A program made the translations under genes and the position numbers. The notes beneath the pieces were generated by a model. It had not been told where the DNA came from, made no database searches, and saw nothing but the letters and a program-made list of their open reading frames with translations. From NCBI GenBank assembly GCA_016875255.1, contig VGRU01000097.1, forward strand, positions 1 to 12,187: a stretch of 12,187 bases of DNA, read 5' to 3'. Below, piece by piece: positions 7,021 through 12,187 of the stretch (its first letter is position 1; every line of letters begins with the position of its first letter). Source of the stretch: Deltaproteobacteria bacterium (GTDB lineage: Bacteria; Desulfobacterota; BSN033; UBA1163).

Positions 7021-7235
7021 AGAGACTGTGTCGCACTTAGCCGTTTGCCCTTCGACATGGTTCCACCTTCGACAGGGCTTCGGCGGACAGGCAGGACGAC
7101 CGGCTAAGTAATTGGTTTGTAACATGTCATAGTCCGTTTGTGGTGAGCCCTTCGACTCACCGTTCGCCCTGAGGTTCTCGAAGGGTGAACGGTTCGCTCA
7201 GGATCGAACCATGAACGGACTATGACACAGTCTCT
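7021..7235. repeat. 215-bp MITE-like nested palindrome
   Basis: The ends are AGAGACTGTGTC (7021-7032) and its exact reverse complement GACACAGTCTCT (7224-7235). Inside are further inverted pairs: CTTAGCCG/CGGCTAAG, TCATAGTCCGTT/AACGGACTATGA, and GTTCGCCCT...AGGGTGAAC. No gene is encoded. The left edge lies 2 bp from the AAAGGAGG ribosome binding site of the minus-strand aminotransferase, so its mRNA leader would contain these hairpins if transcription starts upstream of them. No target duplication is obvious. Confidence 0.7.
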
Positions 7236-7603
7236 TATGGCGTAAAGCGCTTCATTAAAGCCCTAACCCTGGCCTTTCTGCCTTTCCCTTCCATCATAAG
7301 GGATTTGGGGAATTTAGAAAAGGGAATTTTTGTATCCCTTCAATTAGGGGGGAATTTCATTTCATTGATAGTCATAGTCGATAGGCGGGGCGTGCTGCAG
7401 GTCTAACCCCGCCCCCAACATAGGCGGGACAGGAATGTCCCGCCTATCGGGTGTAATTAAATTTTTATCAGGAATTTTGTGGCTCCCCGTGATTGAGGGG
7501 TTACAAATTTTTAGGAAGGAAATCGCTGACCCCATTAGAAGTAATTCCTCACTCGGTTTTATGTCCCGCTATAGCGGGACTGGAAATTCTAACGGGGTAA
7601 ACC
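7236..7603. repeat. Intergenic region with palindromes
   Basis: No gene is seen. The strongest structure is ATAGGCGGGACA-GGAA-TGTCCCGCCTAT (7420-7447), a perfect 12-bp stem. A second copy of ATAGGCGGG at 7381-7389 could pair with the same 3' arm instead. GGCGGGG/CCCCGCC (7384-7390/7407-7413) forms another hairpin. At 7530-7597, CCCCATTAGAA and TTCTAACGGGG form an imperfect palindrome around the perfect 18-bp palindrome GTCCCGCTATAGCGGGAC (7563-7580). This resembles the element at 4783-4822. None carries a clear T-run, so these are repeats and not confident terminators. Confidence 0.6.
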
Positions 7604-8245
7604 TTAATTATTCGATAAAAGGTAGGCCAGATTGTCCAGGATGGTGGTGAAAAAAACATCCTTTGCCACGAATCCCTCCGGTACGATAATCTGTGTAGGG
7701 GCAAAGTTAAGAATGCCTTTTACTTCTGCCTCCACCAGGAGGTCAGCTACACTTTGGGCCTCTGAAGGAGGTGTGGTGATGAGACCGATCTCAATCCTTC
7801 TCTCCTTGGCCACCTCTTTTAGCCGATTGATATGAATGACCTCGACGGGTTTTCCAAGCTTTTCAGAAACCCTTCCGATCACGCTCGGAGGATCAATATC
7901 AAAAGCCGCAACGATCTTATAATTCTGCTTGAGAAAATCTTTATAAGAGAGCAGGGCAGAGCCTAAATTCCCGATGCCTATGACCGCCATTCTCCATTCC
8001 TTGTTCGATCCAAGGATTTTTTTAATATCACTGAGCAGGTCTTTCACATAATAACCTACGCCACGAATGCCAAACTCACCGAAATAGGCCAGGTCTTTTC
8101 TCACCTGTGCGGCATTGACCATGCATCGAGTGGCTAATTGTGCAGAAGAGACGACTCCTTCTCCGGCATGCTCCATCTCTTCAAGACATCTCGAATATCT
8201 CGATAATCTCCTGATCGTCGCTTCTGGTATTTTTTGATATTTCAA
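7604..8245 (-). CDS. rex: Redox-sensing transcriptional repressor Rex
   Basis: Cytoplasmic dimeric repressor that senses the NADH/NAD+ ratio: NADH binding releases it from DNA and opens fermentative and respiratory genes. The 213-aa protein has the family order. The N-terminal winged helix (about 1-80) includes VRKDLAYFGEFGIRGVGYYV. The Rossmann domain has VIGIGNLGSAL (Gly90, Gly92, Gly95) and FDIDP (115-119). ITTPPSEAQSVAD and a C-terminal domain-swap helix (LDNLAYLL) follow. Translation starts at TTG 8245-8243, 8 bases after AAAGGAG; no ATG fits. A Rex-box lies over its promoter, so it should repress itself. The gene stands alone on the minus strand, after the cytochrome terminator. Confidence 0.95.
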   Translation of the reverse strand: MKYQKIPEATIRRLSRYSRCLEEMEHAGEGVVSSAQLATRCMVNAAQVRKDLAYFGEFGIRGVGYYVKDLLSDIKKILGSNKEWRMAVIGIGNLGSALLSYKDFLKQNYKIVAAFDIDPPSVIGRVSEKLGKPVEVIHINRLKEVAKERRIEIGLITTPPSEAQSVADLLVEAEVKGILNFAPTQIIVPEGFVAKDVFFTTILDNLAYLLSNN

Positions 8246-8268
8246 TTATGTGACTCCTTTCACAAAAT

Positions 8269-8286
8269 TTGTGAAATATTTATTAA
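8269..8286. promoter_or_regulatory. Rex operator over the rex promoter
   Basis: TTGTGAAATATTTATTAA matches the Rex-box consensus (TTGTGAA-N4-TTCACAA) at 15 of 18 positions when compared with TTGTGAAATATTTCACAA. On the minus strand it covers the putative -10 TAAATA (8277-8282), which is 17 bp from a consensus -35 TTGACA (8300-8305). The adjacent TTTCACAAA (8258-8266) forms a 19-bp palindrome with the start of the box. Bound Rex would block RNA polymerase, giving autoregulation. Confidence 0.75.
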
Positions 8287-8305
8287 ATTATAGCCCCTTT
8301 GTCAA
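8277..8305 (-). promoter_or_regulatory. rex promoter
   Basis: On the minus strand the -35 is TTGACA (8300-8305), the spacer is 17 bp, and the -10 is TAAATA (8277-8282). Transcription would start near 8270, about 25 nt before the TTG start codon. A better-looking TATAAT (8287-8292) is only 7 bp from that -35 and has no good -35 of its own. Confidence 0.5.
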
Positions 8306-8396
8306 GTTTTTTGTTTGAGAGCTGTGAAAAACAACCTTCCGCTCTCTTGATTTCTGGGTTTTTTCAGAAATCTTTGTTACGGAAGATCTCATGGTG

Positions 8397-8437
8397 AAAA
8401 ATAAAACGCCTCATACCCGGAATGGTACAAGGCGTTT
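8397..8437 (-). terminator. Rho-independent terminator of the cytochrome gene
   Basis: Read on the minus strand, AAACGCCT and AGGCGTTT enclose a CA/CA mismatch, then TACC/GGTA around a 6-nt loop. The hairpin is followed by TTTTATTTTT. It lies about 55 bp past the cytochrome stop and upstream of the rex promoter, so it separates the two transcripts. A further 8-bp hairpin GATTTCTG/CAGAAATC is at 8349-8372. Confidence 0.85.
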
Positions 8438-8492
8438 CGTCTAACTAATTGAATTCAATAAATAATTTTTATAAATGTTTAACTTTCTTCCA

Positions 8493-10694
8493 TCACTTCT
8501 TTTTTGACAGCTGTTTGATGGCCTCATCGAGGCGGTTATTGGCAAATTCTAAAAGCTCCTCGGTATATTCAAGGTTATGAACCCCGTTTCCCTTTTTGAC
8601 TAAATTGTAATTAAACTCCGCCTCTCCAAAGGGTTTTCGATAGACGAAGGTATGGCCGCCGCGGCTTTCAATCCTTCTGATCTCCTCCCTAACTTTTTCG
8701 ACCTTCGGAGCCAATTTCGCCAATAACCCATCGGAACTCTTTTTCCATCGGGTGAGCATCTCTCCATAACTCTGGTCATGACACTCGATACACTGTTTCT
8801 TGATGGCATCGAGGGTATCCTTCTTCCTGGCAGGCACCCCTTTATGACAGTCTATACATTCGACCACATCCAATTTACTGCTCGGCCTCTCCTTAACTCC
8901 AATACCCCCTTTCCCCTGAACCAGTCTTTTGACCGAGATATGGCAGTCTTCACATTTGACCTTCTTAATCTCTTTGCCGTGATGGCAGTCCCTGCAATTC
9001 TTATAAAAGGTCTTTCCGTGAGTGTCCCGGGATGAATGGCAATCCATGCATTTCATCTTTTTTCTGAGCACATGGGTTTCATGGGAGAATTTGATGTCGT
9101 TGAAAGGAACGGCCCGTTTTTCGATCCCGATATGGCAGAGGGTCGTGCAGGTCATTTCTGTCTTAAATTCTTTGGATTGATGATTCCTGTCAAGGCTGGC
9201 CAGGGCTTGCTCCGTCTTATGGTTCGCCGCATTGAGGAGTTTAATCGCATACTCAATATTATGGGCGCCTTTCCCCAAGTGAACGAAGTTGTAATTGTGG
9301 CGCGCCTCGTTCAGAAAGTTCTGGGCCTTTTTAAACTCAGGGGATCTTGCCCGGTCCTTTTCCGCTTCCTGGAGAATTCCTTGGACATTGGAGAGACGCT
9401 GGCTGGTTTCGTTTTTCGCTTTTGAGAGAAGGACCTGCCACTGTTTTAATGTCTCATCAAATCCCTCCCCATGGCAAACGACACAGGACTCTCCCATGGC
9501 CCTCTCAACATATTTCGTGGTGTAAAGCGCGGCCTGCCTCTCCCCTTCTTTCCGATGGCAGGCCACACAATCGACATTGGTGGTAAACATTAGGCTTGGG
9601 GAGTCCGGGACGCCAATCCCGCCAGTGCCGCGGTAAAAATCCCTCGGGGCCAGGTGCATCTCCTTGCTGTGGCACTTATCGCAGACCGTGGGAGAATGAA
9701 CCATCGTAAGGATGGGACCAATCTCGTGCTTGATAGGGGTGTGGCAATCCGCACATTCGATCTTGTGGTCGGTGACATGCATCTTGTGCATAAATTGAGT
9801 GGTATATTTGGTCGTAAGGATCTCGGGTTCACCATGGCATTGAACGCATTTCCCTTCTGGGACATGGCCATCCCCTTGAACCACATTGACATGGCACCGC
9901 TCGCATTCAACTCCTCTTGCAATATACTTCCGGTGGTTAAAGTTCCAGCCTTTGACCTTGATATCGCCCTTGGGTTCGACATGGCAGGAGACACAGCTTC
10001 CCACTGCGCAGGAGATACATTCTTCTTCTCCTTTCGGGCCTGCCCGATAGTAATGGCAGATGAAACAGTTGATTTCATGGACGGTGAGATGGGCTCCCTG
10101 AACGATCTGGGCATGGCAGCTGGTGCACCGAAGCTTCATCCCTCTTCTAAGCTCCTCAAGGTGTTTCCCGTGGGAGAAAGCCACATTCTTGTAGACCATA
10201 TCCTTCTGAAGATCCTCTATCTTATGGCATCCTTTCTGAAGGCAACTTGCATCGCTGATCTGTGCATGAGGTCTGTTGGGCCTCTTGCCCGAGAGGAAAT
10301 AAGCGAGCGAAACCTGGCCATCCACCCACTTCCCCTTGAGATGGTTTAAAAGGCCAGGCTCGTAATGGCACTGTGTGCAGGCAACGTGGCGGTGGCTGGA
10401 AGCCCTCCACGACTCCATATAAACATCCATCTGATGACACGTGCCACAGAAGGTAGAACTCTCGGTAAACCTGAGAAGGGCTAATGAGAGGATGATAAAA
10501 GCGATGCCACATAGGATGAGAGAGGTTTTAATCGCTCTTTTATGTTCAAGGGTCCCCTTTTTAAAACCTAAAAAAACTTCAACCCAAAATCCCTTAATCA
10601 GGTCGTGAAGCTCTTTTAGATTCTCAGTGCTACAGAAATCTTTTAGTTTTTGAAGAATTGAACGAAGGACCAAATCAATTTTAATTTTTTTCAT
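8493..10694 (-). CDS. Membrane-anchored multihaem cytochrome c (NapC/NrfH-like N-terminus, 16-18 haems)
   Basis: A 733-aa periplasmic electron carrier. One transmembrane helix (about 54-76) is followed by FCGTCHQMDVYMESWRASSH (82-101), the quinol-oxidising NapC/NrfH signature. So it probably takes electrons from the quinone pool. I count 16 CXXCH sites (first Cys at 83, 107, 190, 210, 234, 264, 283, 314, 338, 376, 404, 549, 567, 581, 613 and 635). There is also one CX4CH (151-157) and one CX3CH (516-521), giving up to 18 haems. The C-terminal half is duplicated: GTGGIGV...two haems...HNYNFVHLGKGAHNIEY (356-482) resembles GKGGIGV...two haems...FNYNLVKKGNGVHNLEY (594-710). The start ATG follows GGGGAGGGG. 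It is transcribed alone, divergently from the small membrane gene. The terminal acceptor is unknown. Confidence 0.92.
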   Translation of the reverse strand: MKKIKIDLVLRSILQKLKDFCSTENLKELHDLIKGFWVEVFLGFKKGTLEHKRAIKTSLILCGIAFIILSLALLRFTESSTFCGTCHQMDVYMESWRASSHRHVACTQCHYEPGLLNHLKGKWVDGQVSLAYFLSGKRPNRPHAQISDASCLQKGCHKIEDLQKDMVYKNVAFSHGKHLEELRRGMKLRCTSCHAQIVQGAHLTVHEINCFICHYYRAGPKGEEECISCAVGSCVSCHVEPKGDIKVKGWNFNHRKYIARGVECERCHVNVVQGDGHVPEGKCVQCHGEPEILTTKYTTQFMHKMHVTDHKIECADCHTPIKHEIGPILTMVHSPTVCDKCHSKEMHLAPRDFYRGTGGIGVPDSPSLMFTTNVDCVACHRKEGERQAALYTTKYVERAMGESCVVCHGEGFDETLKQWQVLLSKAKNETSQRLSNVQGILQEAEKDRARSPEFKKAQNFLNEARHNYNFVHLGKGAHNIEYAIKLLNAANHKTEQALASLDRNHQSKEFKTEMTCTTLCHIGIEKRAVPFNDIKFSHETHVLRKKMKCMDCHSSRDTHGKTFYKNCRDCHHGKEIKKVKCEDCHISVKRLVQGKGGIGVKERPSSKLDVVECIDCHKGVPARKKDTLDAIKKQCIECHDQSYGEMLTRWKKSSDGLLAKLAPKVEKVREEIRRIESRGGHTFVYRKPFGEAEFNYNLVKKGNGVHNLEYTEELLEFANNRLDEAIKQLSKKK

Positions 10695-10870
10695 CGGAAA
10701 CCCCTCCCCATCGAACTGGTTAATATGCTATATTTTCCCTAAAAATTTTTCAAGCAAAATTTTTTGCAAATTTTCTTTTCCGTATTGCTTTTTATAAGCA
10801 GTTCCTATATAAACTATTTTACTTCATTAAAATTTATCCTCTCACAGGAGAACCACCAAAAGGAGGCGTT
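10695..10870. promoter_or_regulatory. Divergent promoter region between cytochrome and small membrane gene
   Basis: AT-rich spacer between divergent genes. For the plus strand, TTGCTT (10785-10790), 17 bp and TATAAA (10808-10813) form a plausible sigma-70 promoter about 57 bp before the ATG at 10871. For the minus strand, several weak TTGCTT/TTGAAA and TATAGC-like boxes lie at 10728-10755, none decisive. GCAAAATTTTTTGC (10754-10767) is a short palindrome that could be an operator. No Rex-box match was seen. Confidence 0.4.
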
Positions 10871-11026
10871 ATGTCTAAAATCATTATGGGCCTGCTCATC
10901 ATTGTCGTTCTCGTCCTATGCTTCCTCTTATTCTGGATCGTCATATTGAGTTTCGCCCTCCTCTTTTTTGGAAAAAAAGAGAGTAGGGAGAAGAAACGCT
11001 TAACTGAAAACCCGGAGACAACCTGA
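10871..11026 (+). CDS. 51-aa single-pass membrane protein
   Basis: Short gene starting at ATG 10871, preceded by AAAAGGAGGCG (SD AGGAGG at 10861-10866). The stop TGA (11024-11026) touches the ATG of the next gene. The protein begins MSKIIMGLLIIVVLVLC and is almost wholly hydrophobic to about residue 33 (one long or hairpin helix). It then ends in a charged tail (KKESREKKRL) that should stay in the cytoplasm. I do not recognise a family. The strong ribosome binding site and the abutting junction with a DUF1684 gene argue that it is real and cotranslated. It may be a small subunit or regulator of an envelope complex. Confidence 0.7.
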   Translation: MSKIIMGLLIIVVLVLCFLLFWIVILSFALLFFGKKESREKKRLTENPETT

Positions 11027-11674
11027 ATGGGCCGATATATTGGAATTGACCGGAAACGGTTATTTGTTCCAGTCCTCTGCTTCCTTCTCCTCTTTTTGGC
11101 TAAAGGATTGGATTTGTCTCTCTCGAAGGAGGGAGAGGACCCTATGGAAAGGAGAGAAGAAAAAATAAGGGCCTTTCGAGAGAAGAGAGACCTTTTCTTT
11201 AAAAAGGATACTAACTCCCCATTAAAAGAGAGCGACAAGAAAAGATTCAAAGGTCTCGTCTATTATCCGATCGACCTGAAATATGCAGTCACCGGATCGA
11301 TAGAGAAATATCCCACGGATCCGAAACCCATCTATGTGAACCTTCCGACGAATAAAGAGAGAGAAAAGAAATATGTCAAATACGGACGCTTCAAATTTAA
11401 ATTGGAAGGCAAGGAGCATGTCCTCCAGATCTACCGGCCACTTGGAGGCGGGGATTTTTTTCTTCCTTTTAAAGACAAGACGTCCGAAACCGAAACCTAT
11501 GGGATGGGACGTTATCTCAATATCGAGCCCATGCCAGGCGGGAAAGTGCTGATCGATTTCAACCGGGCCTACAACCCTTTCTGTGAGTTCAATGAAAAAT
11601 TTACCTGCCCATTTGCCCCGAAGGAGAATTGGCTCGATATTGAGGTCCGGGCAGGGGAGAAACGGTTTCGATGA
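11027..11674 (+). CDS. DUF1684 domain protein, secreted or membrane-anchored
   Basis: A 215-aa protein of the DUF1684 family, whose function is not known. Two family blocks are plain: FLPFKDKTSETETYGMGRYL (145-164) and DFNRAYNPFCEFNEKF followed by TCPFAPKENWLDIEVRAGEK (177-212). Two Cys (186, 194) could form a disulfide. The N-terminus has a basic stretch and a hydrophobic helix (about 11-27), then a charged linker, suggesting an uncleaved anchor or signal peptide with the domain in the periplasm. The start used has GGAGA 8 bp upstream and begins right after the previous stop. An internal ATG at 11144 also has a good SD (GAGGA) and would give a cytoplasmic form. The gene lies between the small membrane gene and the selenoprotein. 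Confidence 0.85.
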   Translation: MGRYIGIDRKRLFVPVLCFLLLFLAKGLDLSLSKEGEDPMERREEKIRAFREKRDLFFKKDTNSPLKESDKKRFKGLVYYPIDLKYAVTGSIEKYPTDPKPIYVNLPTNKEREKKYVKYGRFKFKLEGKEHVLQIYRPLGGGDFFLPFKDKTSETETYGMGRYLNIEPMPGGKVLIDFNRAYNPFCEFNEKFTCPFAPKENWLDIEVRAGEKRFR

Positions 11675-11916
11675 AACCAAATTCTAAATCCCACCGGTTA
11701 CGGTAAGGGCAATCCCGCGTTTCGCGATGCCCGTATCGTTAACAGAAGGCTACGTTTGTCGTGTTTAAATCTTTTAAACGTAACCGTTACCGAATTACGA
11801 AACGGGCTTCGTAGCCTTAACCGACTGACCCTAAAGCGAACGGGCTTCGTAACCGTAACCTTAACCGATTGTTCCCAGGCCAAACGTGGAGGTTAATTTA
11901 TTTCGGTGAATAGAAA
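11675..11916. repeat. Intergenic repeat region, inverted copy of the 4446-4498 family
   Basis: No gene is seen. Positions 11710-11763, read on the minus strand, match 4446-4498 closely: both share ACGACAAACGTA, then TTAACGATACGGG, and end in a CGCGAA/CGCGGG hairpin. Further along, ACGGGCTTCGTA...CCTTAACCGA occurs twice as a direct repeat at about 11802-11824 and 11841-11870, with CGTAACC motifs in between. The region looks like decayed dispersed repeat sequence between the DUF1684 gene and the next gene. Confidence 0.65.
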
Positions 11917-12187
11917 ATGAGGATTGAATTGAAATATAGAAGCATCCTTGCATTTATGACGATCGGGCTCATCGTCACCCAATCCTACGTTCCGCTTGCC
12001 CCGGCCGCGCCAAAAACCCATTTCACCATTGTCTATACCAATGATGTGATGGGCGAGGTTGAACCCTGCGGCTGATTCCGAAGCCCCCTTGGCGGGATCG
12101 CCAAGAGAGCCGCCCTGATCTCGGAAATGAGAAAGGAAGGCGCAAAGGTCCTTCTTCTCGACACAGGAAACCTTCTCTTTCGAAAAT
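11917..12187 (+). CDS. Secreted 5'-nucleotidase-like metallophosphatase, probable selenoprotein (in-frame UGA), 3' truncated
   Basis: Begins at ATG 11917; an in-frame TAG just upstream (11911-11913) excludes an earlier start. The N-terminus (basic MRIELKYR, hydrophobic core, PLAPAA cleavage region) is a signal peptide. The mature part opens with HFTIVYTNDVMGEVEPCG, resembling the first strand and metal-binding loop of UshA/5'-nucleotidase-like proteins. Codon 53 is TGA (12073-12075). The frame continues open as FRSPLGGIAKRAALISEM, then KVLLLDTGNLLFRK, to the window end. From memory, homologues carry Cys here in an EPCGC...PLGG motif, so selenocysteine would make a Cys-Gly-Sec pair. A SECIS-like hairpin follows. 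A pseudogene or base error is the alternative. The upstream SD (GGTGA, 11905-11909) is weak. Confidence 0.8.
12070..12111 (+). promoter_or_regulatory. Candidate bacterial SECIS element
   Basis: A perfect 7-bp stem, CTTGGCG (12088-12094) with CGCCAAG (12099-12105), carries the loop GGAT (12095-12098). Nineteen bases separate the TGA from the loop, and the loop starts with G. Both agree with the known bacterial SECIS pattern (hairpin just 3' of UGA, short apical loop with a conserved G, recognised by SelB). A lower closing stem GGCT/AGCC (12070-12073/12108-12111) would hold the UGA at its base. Confidence 0.7.

Noticed and set aside
7005..7058. N-terminal extension of the aminotransferase to ATG 7058
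   Set aside because: It runs through the MITE-like palindrome, has no ribosome site, and the GTG at 7004 has a perfect AGGAGG five bases upstream.
9654..10349. Long plus-strand frame (231 codons) opposite the cytochrome
   Set aside because: It is antisense to a clear multihaem cytochrome; its composition is what the reverse complement of CXXCH-rich coding gives.
10754..10767. Rex or FNR site upstream of the cytochrome gene
   Set aside because: GCAAAATTTTTTGC is palindromic but matches neither TTGTGAA-N4-TTCACAA nor TTGAT-N4-ATCAA.
11917..12075. Reading the last gene as a 52-codon peptide ending at TGA
   Set aside because: The frame after the TGA continues as family-like protein sequence and a SECIS-like hairpin follows, so a short peptide is the weaker reading.

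Overview
The window looks like chromosomal DNA of an anaerobic, respiring bacterium. The pointers are a membrane-anchored multihaem cytochrome c with up to 18 haem sites, a Rex NADH/NAD+ sensor with its own operator, a probable selenocysteine gene, and many palindromic dispersed repeats between genes. This mix fits the former Deltaproteobacteria (Desulfobacterota) and related lineages. That placement is inferred from gene content; there is no rRNA or other marker gene here.

Layout. 1-860 (+): 3' part of an M20 (ArgE/DapE-type) metallopeptidase. 861-1222: nested palindromic repeats. 1234-2441 (+): a cupin-type (archaeal-type) glucose-6-phosphate isomerase, coupled by overlap to an isochorismatase-like cysteine hydrolase. 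2458-4281: an IS1634-type insertion sequence, transposase on the minus strand. 4282-4831: no gene, but several inverted repeats, including a 173-nt element closed by a 15-bp perfect stem. 4832-5526 (-): a HEPN/MNT nucleotidyltransferase pair of toxin-antitoxin type. 5661-7004 (-): a class III PLP aminotransferase with a GTG start, whose ribosome binding site lies 2 bp from a 215-bp MITE-like palindrome. 7236-7603: more palindromes. 7604-8245 (-): rex, with a TTG start and a Rex-box over its -10 element. 8493-10694 (-): the multihaem cytochrome, with its own intrinsic terminator. 10871-11674 (+): divergent from the cytochrome, a 51-aa membrane protein and an abutting DUF1684 protein. 11675-11916: repeats. 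11917-end (+): start of a secreted 5'-nucleotidase-like protein.

The most notable observation is in that last gene. Its frame holds an in-frame TGA at 12073-12075, placed where I expect Cys in an EPCGC-type motif. The frame stays open and family-like to the window end. A perfect 7-bp stem with a GGAT loop starts 12 nt after the TGA, which fits a bacterial SECIS element. I read it as a selenoprotein beginning after a signal peptide, not a pseudogene.

How the genes may work together: the cytochrome would move electrons from the quinone pool to periplasmic haems, and Rex would link expression of nearby or distant respiratory genes to NADH/NAD+ (only rex itself shows a clear Rex site here). The divergent small membrane protein, DUF1684 protein and selenoprotein are envelope proteins that may belong with the cytochrome. 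The left half (peptidase, sugar isomerase, hydrolase, aminotransferase) is general metabolism interrupted by a mobile element, repeats and a toxin-antitoxin pair.
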